Positions 1-9,700 of a DNA stretch of 64,000 nt are shown here, in pieces. The stretch lies in contig JAFRCW010000024.1 in the NCBI GenBank assembly GCA_017404145.1, forward strand, positions 1 to 64,000. Direction: 5' to 3'. The notes beneath the pieces are model-generated. The model worked only from the letters and a program-made list of their open reading frames with translations, had not been told where the DNA came from and did no database searches. Both the position numbers and the translations under genes were made by a program. Each line of letters opens with the position of its first letter. Position 1 is the first letter of the stretch. Origin of the DNA: Ruminococcus sp. GTDB taxonomy: Bacteria > Bacillota > Clostridia > Oscillospirales > Acutalibacteraceae.

Positions 1-29
1 GCATTGTCTTTACAAGGCTGCATAAGAAA

Positions 30-74
30 AACCGCAAATTCCGGATAGACTAAATCTAACCAAAATCTGCGGTT
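30..74. repeat. Imperfect hairpin near window start
   Basis: Arms at 30-40 and 64-74 (AACCGCA facing TGCGGTT, 11 bp with one mismatch) form a hairpin with no clear T tract on either side. It may be the terminator of a gene outside the window. Nothing else is recognisable in the first 240 bases. Confidence 0.35.
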
Positions 75-241
75 ATTCATATTATTTTGTGAAAAATATT
101 TTATTTATTTCTCTGTCCTCTTGACGGGATGCAGTTCAATGGATTCTGAAGCTTGTGCTTTTTTGTTAACAATTCTGTCGATTTGCTTGGATTATTCCGA
201 TACCCGGTGCTTTATCATTTGTCATTGCAAATCCTCTCGCA

Positions 242-350
242 GTCATTGCGAGGAGCGTAAGCGACGCGGCAATCCCACAAAGAGGAAAACCGACGTTGCA
301 GTCTCTATTTGTGGGATTCCCACGGCAAATAAATTTGCCTCGGAATGACA
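242..350. repeat. Interspersed extragenic repeat (GTCATTGCGAGGAGC type)
   Basis: The left arm begins GTCATTGCGAGGAGCG and contains GGCAATCCCACAAAGAG. The right arm carries the facing copy, from CTCTATTTGTGGGATTCCC to CCTCGGAATGACAG. Related sequence recurs at about 26782-26827, 31397-31540 and 47996-48190. This is a non-coding repeat family; short open frames inside it are translations of the repeat, not genes. Confidence 0.7.
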
Positions 351-401
351 GTGAAAAAGTACATGGTCAGCGGGCAGACGTGATTCGGCAGTGTTATACA
401 T

Positions 402-470
402 TTAAGGCAACACCGCATGATTCATGCGGATTGCAGGGCAAGCGCCGTGGACTATGCGGCGTTGCCTTAA
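402..470. mobile_element. MITE-like inverted repeat, AAGGCAA-ACCGCAT family (copy 1)
   Basis: Terminal inverted repeats of 17 bp (TTAAGGCAACACCGCAT at 402-418 and its near-perfect complement at 454-470) enclose about 35 bp. A longer element with related ends lies at 26836-27001. It is too small to encode a transposase, so any movement would need one supplied elsewhere. Confidence 0.6.
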
Positions 471-498
471 TCAAAGAGATTTGTCACGGAGTCAAAAA

Positions 499-661
499 GG
501 CTCCCTTTGGTAAAGGGAGCTCCCACCGCAGGTGGGTGAGGGATTGTATAAATGGAGCGCAGCGACCAACCTTATTCAATATAGGTTTCTCCCTGCGGTC
601 GATCAATGAGGCAATCCCTCCGTCTCCGTTCGGCGACACCTCCCTTTACCAAAGGGAGGCT
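499..661. mobile_element. MITE-like element with CTCCCTTTGGTAAAGGGAG ends (copy 1)
   Basis: The ends are self-complementary (CTCCCTTT-GGT-AAAGGGAG at about 500-520; CTCCCTTTACCAAAGGGAG at about 640-658) and mutually inverted. The interior has a 'gagggattgta..aaatggagc..agcgaccaacc' stretch. A second, longer copy with the same ends and interior lies at 29650-29992. It sits just upstream of the 712 gene and may carry part of its promoter region. Confidence 0.65.
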
Positions 662-711
662 TGGCTGCCGTGGCAATCTCAACCTTATAAAAAAAGGAGG
701 AATTTCAAAAA

Positions 712-2937
712 ATGATTTCAAAAATCAAAAAACCGGTCAGCATTTTGCTTGTCTTTATGATGATCGTCAGCCTGTTCGCCATCGTGCCGATCTCGGCGAG
801 CGCGGCAACCTATGACAGCGGTTATGTCTTGTGTCAAGACCTTCAAGTCGGCGACGTCATCACCGGAAATGTTGAAGGTGTAATGGGTTTTGCACAATGC
901 ACCGTTACCCTTAAGGGCGGAACATACGGTAAAAGCTATGGCGACTATCTTGATGAAGTATGCTCCGAGGATAGGGAGATAGGTGAATCTGGATGCGACT
1001 TGATGTTTAATGATGGTCATATTGAAATTAATGATTTGACTTCAGGCGAAAGATTCTGTCCTGTCGTTGATAACCAAATTGTCGACGCTATCATCGTTCT
1101 GGCGAAGGACGAAAACAGGATTACCATCGCCGGTTGCGTTCCCATCGCAACCTACACCGTCACATGGAAGAATTGGAACGGCGCGACACTCGAGACTGAC
1201 TCAGAGGTAGAATCGGGCGCCACCCCGACCTATAACGGTAATACTCCCGTAAGGGCGGAGGATGAAGACAACGTCTATGAGTTCGCGGGCTGGAGCCCCG
1301 CGCTCAGCGAGGTGTCGGAGAACGTGACCTACACCGCGACCTACAACGCAATCCCAAAGCCCAAGACAATCTTTGCCGGTCACAGCATTACCCTCGACGG
1401 CAATATCGGAATCAACTTCTATATATCTCCTTATGCCGCCGGCATGAGACCCGGTGACACCGGAGAGCTTGAGGTGAATTTTGAGTGGGCGGCCGAGGAC
1501 CCGCTGGGAGACGTTGCGTCGCAGAGCACAAAAATAGCCGTTACTCCGGACAACTACAAGAAGTTTAACGACACCATCAAGGTAACCTGCTTTGTCTGCG
1601 CGGCTGAAATGACTTCTAATGTCAAGGCTACCGCCAATCTCAACGGTGCGACAGCGTCGGAGGAGTACAGTGTTCGCGAATACTGTGGTAACATTCTGGA
1701 CGAAAATTCTGATTTCAGCAAGAATTACAAAGCTACCTACGGCGCAATAAAATACGGATATCTGGTTGATCTCGTCAAAAAAATGCTCAGCTACGGCGCA
1801 AAGGCGCAAACCGTTTTCGGTATCAACACCGGCGACCTCGCCGATAAGGAGCTGTCATACGTCATGCAGGACTTATCTTCTGCTGATTTTGACAACGCGA
1901 TCAATGCTGCAAACGGCGGCGGCGCTGACGATATTGCGGCAAAGGCGGCTGAATTCGGCGCGAGCTTTAAGTCTCCCAGCCTTGTGTTCCTGTCTGAGAA
2001 CACCCTCAGACTGTACTTTGCCAAGGAGAATGATTCCTTTAGCACCGACGGTCTGACAAAGTGGAATGATTATTTCTATGCGCAGTCTGAGAGCATTCCT
2101 GCGGCACAGCTTGATGATTTGCAGGAATTCACCGTGAGCGGCACCACCCTGCGCTACTCCGCGCTCGATTATGCCAGAGCGTTGGCAACAAGCGGCAACA
2201 GCAACAACGAAGCGCTCGCAAAGGCGCTGTATTGGTACAATCAGGCGGCGAACGAATTCTTTACAAACTTCGTTGACCTTGGCCTCCTAAAGGACAACTA
2301 CACAGCAAAGGACGGCGACATTATCTCCGGAAGGCTTTCCGGCGACAAAGTAATTACCATCGCCGCAGGCGCGACCGTTACCCTTAAAAATGCGGATATC
2401 ACCGCCTTCCCCGGAACTTCACGACACGCCGGAATCACCCTCTTAGGCGACACGACCCTCCTGTTAGAGGGTACCAACGCCGTCAAGGGCAGCGGTAATT
2501 ACAGTACCGGAATCTATGTACCTCAAGGTTCTACTATTACGATTGACGGCACAGGCTCTTTGACTGCTTCATCAGGTTCGTTTGGCTGCGCAATCGGCGG
2601 AGATCTTAATATGAACGCAGGCAATATCGTCATCAACGGCGGTACAATCACGGCTAACGGCGGTAATTGGTGTGCCGCTATCGGAAGTTTCCTAGAGAAG
2701 AGCTGCGGAGATATTACCATCAACGGCGGTACAGTCACAGCGTCCACCGGAACTTATGGAGCCGCTATCGGATGCGGGTATAAAGGAAGCTGCGGCAATA
2801 TCCTGATCAAGAACACCGTCACACAGGTTACCGCAAGACGAGGAGAAGAATCACCGTCTGCAATTGGCAAAGGTAGAGAATCCGTCTCCTGCGGAACCAT
2901 CACCATCGAGGACGGCGCGAATGTCAGCCGGTACTAA
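712..2937 (+). CDS. Secreted multidomain cell-surface protein (beta-helix-like C-terminus)
   Basis: A 741-residue protein with a clear Sec signal peptide (about residues 1-31, ending near ISASAA), so it is exported. Residues about 144-216 look like an InlB/Listeria-Bacteroides-type repeat (VTW..W.G.. through FAGWSPA and TYTATY). A middle region of about 300 residues is not recognised. Residues about 545-741 have a repetitive Gly/Thr-rich pattern (GSLTASSG, INGGTITANGG, INGGTVTAS), which suggests a right-handed beta-helix or carbohydrate-binding module. There is no dockerin or LPXTG. An AAAGGAGG ribosome site precedes the ATG. It probably acts in surface binding; the ligand is unknown. Confidence 0.75.
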   Translation: MISKIKKPVSILLVFMMIVSLFAIVPISASAATYDSGYVLCQDLQVGDVITGNVEGVMGFAQCTVTLKGGTYGKSYGDYLDEVCSEDREIGESGCDLMFNDGHIEINDLTSGERFCPVVDNQIVDAIIVLAKDENRITIAGCVPIATYTVTWKNWNGATLETDSEVESGATPTYNGNTPVRAEDEDNVYEFAGWSPALSEVSENVTYTATYNAIPKPKTIFAGHSITLDGNIGINFYISPYAAGMRPGDTGELEVNFEWAAEDPLGDVASQSTKIAVTPDNYKKFNDTIKVTCFVCAAEMTSNVKATANLNGATASEEYSVREYCGNILDENSDFSKNYKATYGAIKYGYLVDLVKKMLSYGAKAQTVFGINTGDLADKELSYVMQDLSSADFDNAINAANGGGADDIAAKAAEFGASFKSPSLVFLSENTLRLYFAKENDSFSTDGLTKWNDYFYAQSESIPAAQLDDLQEFTVSGTTLRYSALDYARALATSGNSNNEALAKALYWYNQAANEFFTNFVDLGLLKDNYTAKDGDIISGRLSGDKVITIAAGATVTLKNADITAFPGTSRHAGITLLGDTTLLLEGTNAVKGSGNYSTGIYVPQGSTITIDGTGSLTASSGSFGCAIGGDLNMNAGNIVINGGTITANGGNWCAAIGSFLEKSCGDITINGGTVTASTGTYGAAIGCGYKGSCGNILIKNTVTQVTARRGEESPSAIGKGRESVSCGTITIEDGANVSRY

Positions 2938-2952
2938 TTGGAAAGGACGTGC

Positions 2953-3111
2953 ATGAATATGATCAAAGAAACTTATGAGCGTCTTTTGATGGACGTAACC
3001 GAATTTGACACAGAGGACGTTATCACTACCTCCGGTACAACTCCTGGCGGCGGTGGCAGCGGTGAAAGCACCGATCCCCTGTCGGCTTATGAGCTGCCGT
3101 TAAATCTGTAA
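2953..3111 (+). CDS. 52-residue peptide, candidate substrate of the adjacent PqqD-like protein
   Basis: This short gene starts at ATG 2953, five bases after AAAGGA, and ends at TAA 3109-3111. It has a charged N-terminal half (TYERLLMDVTEFDTEDVITTS), a Gly-rich linker (GGGGSGE) and the ending AYELPLNL. A leader-like half followed by a flexible core-like half, next to a PqqD-family gene, is what a RiPP precursor looks like, but no maturase such as a radical SAM enzyme is nearby. Its ending resembles those of two further small proteins downstream. A role as precursor is inference; it could also be a small exported or regulatory peptide. Confidence 0.6.
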   Translation: MNMIKETYERLLMDVTEFDTEDVITTSGTTPGGGGSGESTDPLSAYELPLNL

Positions 3112-3138
3112 TTACAGATTTAAGTAGATTATAACTAT

Positions 3139-3178
3139 CGCGCCGCCGTTTTGAGCGCATACTCAGAGCGGCGGCGCG
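3139..3178. terminator. GC-rich hairpin between peptide and pqqD-like gene
   Basis: A perfect 10-bp stem, CGCGCCGCCG (3139-3148) with CGGCGGCGCG (3169-3178), is extended inward by TTGAG/CTCAG. No T tract follows, so it may be a partial attenuator or an mRNA-stabilising hairpin. This would raise the peptide transcript over downstream genes, as is common after RiPP precursor genes. Confidence 0.55.
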
Positions 3179-3250
3179 GACATTTTACAGATATTCAATA
3201 GTATCCGAAAAGCGGGTATTATCGAATGTCCGTATAAAGGAAGTGCTTTT

Positions 3251-3514
3251 TTGAAATTAAACCAACATTTTCTATCTCATAATGTTGCCGGACAAACGGT
3301 CATCGTCCCCACCGCGGGGGCGGAGTTTCACGGTCTGATACAGGGCAACAAGACTCTCTCGGCTATCGCGGAGTGCCTGAAAAACGACGTCACCGAGGAC
3401 GAGATCGTCGATACCCTCTGCGCTCGCTTTGACGGCGACAGAGAGAATATCAAATCCGACGTACATGAGGCGATCGGCAGGCTCAGAAAGATCGGCGCGA
3501 TAGATGATGAATAA
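3251..3514 (+). CDS. PqqD-family protein (RiPP recognition element-like)
   Basis: An 87-residue protein starting at TTG 3251 after AAAGGAAG. It matches the PqqD pattern: N-terminal beta strands (VIVPTAGAEFHGLIQGN), a helix (LSAIAECL) and a winged-helix tail (TEDEIVDTL..RFDGD...VHEAIGRLRKIGAI). PqqD proteins bind peptide leaders and hand them to a modifying enzyme. Here no enzyme is adjacent; the neighbours are the 52-residue peptide upstream and a membrane protein downstream. Family assignment is fairly secure; the function in this organism is inference. Confidence 0.8.
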   Translation: MKLNQHFLSHNVAGQTVIVPTAGAEFHGLIQGNKTLSAIAECLKNDVTEDEIVDTLCARFDGDRENIKSDVHEAIGRLRKIGAIDDE

Positions 3515-3576
3515 ATAACTGACAGCGTAATGTTGAATACTATCAACATCATACGCTTTCAAAAGAGGGATAAACA

Positions 3577-4266
3577 ATGAATGAATCTTTTTTACAGAAC
3601 AAAACCGTTCAGCTAATCTTCAGACTGATAACCGCGCTGGCGTTTACGCTGTTTACTGCCTATCAAATATACTTAGCGGTCAATATAGATACAAACAGAT
3701 TCGGCAGACTGATCGGCATTGTGTTTTATCTGCTGCTGACGGTTGCGGCGTATCTCAGTTTTTCGGAGAAGGACAGCGTGTGGACGGCTCATTCCGTTTT
3801 GACGGTCGCGGGGCTTGTACTGCTGTTCACTATGCGGCTGATGAACATAGGAACGGTGTTCGGTAATCTGAGTTTTTCAAAACCGGCTACGGTACTGAAC
3901 GCGGCTATATACATTCTCTCACAGCTCGGCACGCTCGTTTTGGTTGCGGGTTATATTATGCAGAGAGCCGACCTGACGTGCAGACAGATGAAGATACTGA
4001 TCATCACCTTGATGACGATCGCTGTTGTGCTGTTCACGTTGCATTTCATCTTGGAATGTGTGCTGATGATCAAATATCGGATGAACATCGAGCAGAGCTT
4101 GAAGCTCACGCTGGTCAGCCGTGTGCTGTATTACTTCGGCTTTGCCGGTACCGCGTGCTGTTTTATGCTTCCGGCTCCCGAAATAAAGCCCAAAGAGCCG
4201 AAAGCGGGAAGGTTTATCTACTCGGACGAAGAAGATGGCGAGGACGATATAGATTTAGTAATATGA
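3577..4266 (+). CDS. Polytopic membrane protein of unknown function
   Basis: A 229-residue protein with about six hydrophobic segments (roughly residues 13-32, 44-62, 71-88, 105-125, 138-160 and 180-200) and a cytoplasmic, very acidic tail (SDEEDGEDDIDLVI). No catalytic motif is recognised. It starts at ATG, 62 bases after the PqqD-like gene, and the following dockerin gene begins 19 bases after its stop, so it is likely co-transcribed with both. It could be a transporter or membrane anchor for the small exported proteins in this block, but nothing in the sequence proves this. Confidence 0.7.
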   Translation: MNESFLQNKTVQLIFRLITALAFTLFTAYQIYLAVNIDTNRFGRLIGIVFYLLLTVAAYLSFSEKDSVWTAHSVLTVAGLVLLFTMRLMNIGTVFGNLSFSKPATVLNAAIYILSQLGTLVLVAGYIMQRADLTCRQMKILIITLMTIAVVLFTLHFILECVLMIKYRMNIEQSLKLTLVSRVLYYFGFAGTACCFMLPAPEIKPKEPKAGRFIYSDEEDGEDDIDLVI

Positions 4267-4285
4267 ATACTCAGGAGGATTGAAA

Positions 4286-4657
4286 ATGAAAAGACTTGGA
4301 TTGATAGGATTAGTTTTGATTTGCTTAATGATTGCTGTCAGTATGATCCTGCCGGTATCTGCCGCGAGCAGTTATCTTCGCGGCGACGCTGACGGCGACG
4401 GTAAAGTGACAATACTGGACGCAACAGCGATCCAGCGCAGTCTTGCAGCTCTTCCCGTAAAATCATTCAATGAGAAAGCTGCCGACGTCGACGGCGACGG
4501 ACTGAACATCACCGACGCGACGTGGATTCAGCGGTATCTGGCAGAGTTTGATAATATCCACCATATCAACGAGACGGTCACGATCCCCGATCCGACAACA
4601 CCCCAGCCGACGACTCCGCAGCCGACGCGCGATCCGTATGAGCTGCCGGTAGTTTAA
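4286..4657 (+). CDS. Small secreted type I dockerin protein
   Basis: A 123-residue protein. The start at ATG 4286 is preferred over an in-frame TTG at 4280 because of AGGAGG at 4273-4278. A signal peptide (about 1-26) is followed directly by a complete type I dockerin: two EF-hand-like loops (DADGDGKVTILDAT and DVDGDGLNITDAT), each followed by an IQR helix. A PT/PQ-rich linker follows, ending DPYELPVV. Dockerins bind cohesins on scaffoldins or cell-surface proteins, but there is no enzyme module here, so it may be a free docking adaptor. The C-terminal YELP motif recurs in the 52-residue peptide upstream. Confidence 0.8.
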   Translation: MKRLGLIGLVLICLMIAVSMILPVSAASSYLRGDADGDGKVTILDATAIQRSLAALPVKSFNEKAADVDGDGLNITDATWIQRYLAEFDNIHHINETVTIPDPTTPQPTTPQPTRDPYELPVV

Positions 4658-4690
4658 TCTGAATGATTGACATTGATAACGGAGGTCGTT

Positions 4691-4885
4691 ATGTATAAAC
4701 GATTATTGATTCTATTTGTAACGCTCTTGCTGAGCGCCTGTCTCCTTGCGGGCTGCGGAGAAGATAAAAAAGACAGCTCAGGCGGATCACAGGGCGGTAG
4801 TTCTTCTCAATCTCAGAGTAGTACGTCCGAACCGGAACTGCCTACATTCAGCCCGGATGAAGTGCCGGTTATCCCGAATGATTGA
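4691..4885 (+). CDS. Small lipoprotein with Ser/Gly linker
   Basis: A 64-residue protein starting at ATG 4691 after GGAGG (4681-4685). A lipoprotein signal peptide ends in LLAG-C at about residue 20, so the mature N-terminus is a lipid-anchored cysteine. The rest is a Ser/Gly/Gln-rich linker finishing with PDEVPVIPND. The short E-(L/V)-P ending resembles those of the two other small proteins in this block. There is no enzymatic domain. It may be a membrane-tethered partner of the dockerin or peptide genes, or a spacer-like lipoprotein of unknown role. Confidence 0.7.
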   Translation: MYKRLLILFVTLLLSACLLAGCGEDKKDSSGGSQGGSSSQSQSSTSEPELPTFSPDEVPVIPND

Positions 4886-5000
4886 TTTTGTATTTATATT
4901 TCAGATATTCTAAATTCGATCTGGTTATTCCAAACATACTGAAAGAAAATGTCCCAATTCATCATAATATTAACCCAAGCGATTACGAAGTAAAAACTGA

Positions 5001-5450
5001 TGTAAAGAAGCAACTCAACTTGATTACCTGATCTGCAACTATGATAAGTATAACGATATCAGCAACTACCGCGTCGACCGCATCATCGACATGGAGGTCT
5101 TGGATGAACGCATCAAGCCGTTCAATACGCTGACCGGCTCCGATGGCAGACCGCTCGATCTGAAAGAATATATGGAAAAGCACATCAATATGTTCGCCGG
5201 AGAAAATATTCGAGCTGTGTTCCGGATCACAAAGGACTGCCTCAGCGACGTCATCGATATGTTCGGAAAGGATATCAAACTCAGCGAAGAGACGGACACG
5301 CATATCACCGTTACCGCTGACGTCAACAACCTTGCGATGATGCACTTCGCCAAAGCCTACACCCCGTGGATTGAGATCATCAAACCGGCTAAACTCAGAG
5401 AGGAAATGATAGATATTCTGAGCGCAGGGTTGGAGAAATATAAAGAATGA
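5001..5450 (+). pseudogene. C-terminal remnant of a WYL-domain transcriptional regulator
   Basis: An open frame without a proper start reads LDYLICNYDKYNDISNYRVD and continues to YKE. This is the conserved end of the WYL ligand-sensing domain plus the C-terminal extension of helix-turn-helix/WYL regulators. The DNA-binding half is missing; an in-frame stop lies at 4998-5000. Just upstream, 4888-5030 holds a 46-codon open stretch in another frame that I do not recognise. The fragment abuts two other truncated genes, so this looks like a deletion hot spot. Confidence 0.7.
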
Positions 5451-5506
5451 AAACCTGTTGAAATCAGGAATTTAATGATATATAATTTGAGTGTAGGAAT
5501 ACAAAA

Positions 5507-6076
5507 ATGTTAAATGAACTCTGCGGTAATTCGTATGCTTCGGTTGTCGCAATCGAATGTGATGACGATAATATTGATGAGGACGTTTTCGCCAGGGATA
5601 GCGAAAGAAAATGCGAATTAATATACGACTCCGTCAAAGAGTTTGCGTCGCAATCGGTATTTATCCTGATCGATCTCGGGAGCAAAGCGTGTAAACAGTC
5701 GGTTCAGCGGCTCATCAATAAAGAAGAAATCAGCTTTATTGAGATATTTGAAGGCAAGGGTGATGCGGAATCGGGGAAGAATTATCTCGCTTCGCTACTC
5801 GAAGAAAACAAAACACCTTATGCCGAAGAGGATTTTGTCCTGCCCGAACAGGAGGAATACAGCGTTCACGAAATCGTTAAGGTATATAAGGACATCAAAA
5901 AGAACAGCATCAAAAACAGTATTTACAGGGCATATAAGGGTGTGGAAACCATCAAAGTCGAAGCGCCGAAATCTCTTTCCAACGGCTATGACAAGCTGCA
6001 GAGCATGGTCGGCTTAACAGAGATCAAAGCCATCATCGACCAGATCATCTCCGCTCAGAAGATGAACAAAGCGTAA
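5507..6076 (+). pseudogene. N-terminal fragment of an AAA+ ATPase-like protein
   Basis: 189 codons from ATG 5507. The first about 150 residues are unrecognised and acidic. The end (YDKLQSMVGLTEIKAIIDQI) matches the stretch just before the Walker A motif in SpoVK/CbbX-type AAA+ ATPases. The frame then stops at 6074-6076 before any nucleotide-binding motif, and ribose-5-phosphate isomerase sequence begins at once. The ATPase core is therefore deleted, and the product, if made, cannot be an ATPase. Confidence 0.6.
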
Positions 6077-6475
6077 CTGGAATCTCAGGGACATACGGTT
6101 GTCGGTTTCGGAACCTATGACGAACAATCCTGCGATCTGTCGGACTTTGTTCTCAAAGCCGCTTTAGCGGTCGCAAAAGGAGAATGCGACAGAGGAATCT
6201 TTGTCGACGGCGTAGGCTACGGAAGCGCTATGATCGCGAACAAAGTGAACGGAATCTATGCCTGCGTCTGTCAGGATCCTTTCTGTGCGCAGCTCGCCCG
6301 CGAGCATAACGATGCAAACGTGCTGTGCCTCGGCGCGAAGATCATCGGCGGGATGATCGCTATGGAGATCGTAAAGACCTATATGAAAACCGAGCCGCTC
6401 ACAGCCGAGAAATATGTTCGCCGTGTGATCAAGGTTCACAAGATCAACGACGAGTACTGTGTACCCGTGAAGTGA
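6077..6475 (+). pseudogene. rpiB: 5'-truncated ribose-5-phosphate isomerase B (RpiB/LacAB family)
   Basis: The open frame from 6077 reads LESQGHTVVGFGTYDEQSCD and continues through CDRGIFVDGVGYGSAMIANK and ANVLCLGAKIIGG, typical of RpiB. The first about 22 residues, which carry the conserved DHAG-type phosphate-binding start, are absent because the coding sequence begins directly at the stop codon of the ATPase fragment. The family enzyme interconverts ribose-5-phosphate and ribulose-5-phosphate, or the corresponding allose/galactose phosphates. This copy should be inactive. An internal ATG at 6230 gives only 81 residues. Confidence 0.8.
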
Positions 6476-6549
6476 AGCGGACCATAGCCCTGAAAAGGGC
6501 GAAAAAGGAAAGCTTTATGGAAAAAATAATATAGATAAAGCATTTTCGC

Positions 6550-6578
6550 TTGACGGAAATCCTTTGGAATGGTATGAT
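6550..6578 (+). promoter_or_regulatory. Sigma-A-type promoter upstream of the 6709 gene
   Basis: TTGACG at 6550-6555 and TATGAT at 6573-6578 are separated by 17 bp. It lies about 130 bp before the start codon of the large dockerin protein. Based on motif match only. Confidence 0.5.
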
Positions 6579-6708
6579 ATCATTAAATACATATAGTATT
6601 TTTTGCGTATGTTCCTTTCATTATCTTTTGGCTGAATAAGCGGAAGAAAATCAATTGCTGTTGATATTTATTCTGTCCTTGTTCTGCCGTACAAAGGAGA
6701 AGTCAAGT

Positions 6709-9700
6709 ATGAAAAACACATTGAAAAAGCGACTTTTCGCGTTTGTGCTTTGCCTTGCGCTGATATTGACGTGTCTGCCTCTGTCTGCTTTTGCGGAATC
6801 GGCGGATGCGTCTCTTTTGTTGACTGCGGGGGATGTACAGAAGGAGTTCGTTCCCGCGGGCACTGCGTGTAAGTCTTCCGACCCGAGTGTTGCGTGGGTT
6901 GACGAGGCGGGTACCCTCAACGCCCTCAGGTCCGGTACGGCGGTGATCACCGTCCCTTATGAAGAGGGTCATACGGAGTATACCGTGACCGTCAGCGATT
7001 ATTCGGACGGCTCCGAGATTGTCGGCAATCTGAAGATCCTGGCGCGTTATAATGACTCGATGCAGTTTTATGACGGTCATGTCTATCTGCTGTTCACCTC
7101 TTATCAGGACGGCGTAGAGATCACCGTTCCCGATCTATACGCGGGATATGAGATTTCTGACGCTTACTACGATGATATCCGCAAGGATATTTCGAACGGC
7201 TCGAATCACACAGGAAATGATACGGATAAGTATTTCACCTTCAACGATCAGATGACTTCCGTCACGCTTGACCGCGGTGAGATCGTTACCATCGGCATGT
7301 ACCGTGATTTTGATCTTTCTGTTCCTCAGGCGGCGCTCGGTTCTGTCCAGAACAGCTCTATGTGGGAAGAGCTCAGCAGCACGGCTAAAGCAGAGATCAT
7401 CAGCGTTCTGTTCAAATTCCTCGATTCCGGTTCCGCGTCTGCGGAAGAGTCGATCGCCAAGCTGAAGGCAATCTGTGAAGAAGCGGGTCAGGATTATACC
7501 AAGCTTCTTGACGGCGTTGTCGGCGGCGGTGTGTGCTTTAACCGCGAGCTTTATAACCAGAAGCTCGAGTGGGATCAGTACGAGAACATCGACTATGAGA
7601 TGGATATCACCGGAAATCAGCTGAAGATGATGTCTCTGTATCTGGGAGGCAACCTTAACAAATTCTCGATTCTGAAGAACAGCTGCGCGACAGTAGCTCT
7701 CAGAGCATGGAACGCGGCTGTCGGTACCAGAGGCGGCGAGCCCGGCGCTTATTATCTTACCTCGGCAGGAGACGGTATCCTGTCTATGATCGACGCGCCC
7801 AAGGGAGTGCGTGACAGCATCGTCTCAAGACTGCCCGGATACTATCTCAACAACGCAGAGGGCGTTGCAGAGCCCGATGCGGGCTTTGAGGACGAGACCG
7901 GCTGCGTTTATGTCAGCGCGCCTGAGGCTGTTACACCTCTGACGTTTGTATATGATGACGGAGCTCTGTTCTTTGACGAATCAAAAACCAAAGTGTCCAC
8001 ACTGATCAACTCGGCAAAAGCCGGCAGCTATGTATCCTATAACAAGGACGAGCAGGATGTGGACGTTGTTTTCAACAAGTCGACCGAAGACGGCGTTACC
8101 ACCGTCAACGGCGTTGAATTCCATATCAATGGTACGGTCGTGACCCTGAACGCCGATAATATGCCCGAAGGCGACGTCTGGTATAAGGTCTGGATCGGCG
8201 AACCCGATAACGATGAGGAGTTTTATGTGACCGACGCGCAGGGCAAAGTCCTCCCGAGCGAATCAGAGGACGGGTTTATCAGCTTCTGCTCTGATTCCTT
8301 GCCCTTTAGCTATCGGATCGTCGGCAGCAGCGAAGGCACGAAGAACATCCTCAGAACCATTTCGGTCAACGGGGATAAAGCGAAAGCTCTGACAGAGGTT
8401 TACCGTATGTCCGGCGAGGATAAACTACCCCTCAACAGCATTGAAGAAGTTGCCGCGGGTACCACGATCTATATCAAGCCGGCTCTTGCCGATGATGAGT
8501 ACGACTATGTCATATCGGATATCACCTTAAACGGTGTTTCTGTTTTCAGCGCCGAGAGCTTTGATCAGAAGGAAGGCGCCTATGCGGTTGAAATGCCTGA
8601 GAGATTCTCCACTCTCAAGCTTGTATATGATCAAGCAGTCTTGTTGAACAAGGACAGAAATATCCTCCAGATCTCCGTCGGTGATACGCTTGACGCTGCC
8701 GACTATGCGCAGCTGACTGTCGGCAGTACAGAGTCCGACAGGATCTGCTGGCGGATCATCAGCGATCCCGACAGCACGCTCACCTTTGACGGAAAACTCC
8801 TCAAAGCTGCAAAAGAAGGCGAAGCCGTCATATGGGCTTGCGCCGAGGACAATGAGAACATCGGTCTGCCGTATTCGGTCAGGATCTATGAGAACACCGC
8901 CGATATGGCAGCGATCACCTATGACGAGTCAACCGCCGGTACCACAACTATGTCGGCAAAGTTCGGCGAGGAGGATGCACAGGAGATCCCGTACTCCGGC
9001 TATCTGGTGAAAAAGGGCTCGGATCTGACGGTGACGCCCCTCCCCGAAAGCGGACAAGCGGTATTCACCTTACAAGCTAACGACCGCACCATATGGCCCG
9101 GCGAAGCGTTCAACATTACCGAAGATACACAGATCAAGATCAAGTGCTTTGACGCCGTCGTTTCGGGTATGCCCGAAACGATAAGGCTGAGCGCAAAGGG
9201 CGATACCTATCAGCTCAGCGCAAAGGCAGAATATACCGGGCTGCTGAAGCTTATTCCGATATATGACAGCAGCATCACTTATATATCCTCCGACGATCTG
9301 ATCGCCGTTGACGAAAACGGCGTTATCACCGTTGCAGGCGATGTTCCCGAAGAAGGAGCCTTAGTCTATGTGACCGCGTACGCGGGTTCTGCTGCCAATA
9401 ACGTTTGCGCGGCAACAAAGGTTATCATCGGCGACTACAGAGGCACCGATATCGTCGGTAAGCTGACAATCTACTCCCGTCGTATTGATAATGGCGAGCT
9501 GGTCCCACACGGCTCTGTTACCTTTACCACTTATGAGGATCTCGATCTTGACGTCAGCTACTATCACTATTACAGACCCGACGACAGATATAACGATTAT
9601 ATGATCGACTATGAGAAGCATCCCGAAGCCTACACCTCCGATCCCGCGCTCTATTCGGAAAACGAGCTCGGTCTTGAAGATCGCGAGTCCTATTTCGAGA

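Noticed and set aside
296..815. Overlapping plus-strand open frames in the first kilobase
   Set aside because: They are translations of the interspersed repeats at 242-350, 402-470 and 499-661 or run out of frame into the 712 gene.
4888..5030. 46-codon open stretch before the WYL remnant
   Set aside because: It starts at a TTG without a ribosome site and matches no family I know; not enough to call a gene.
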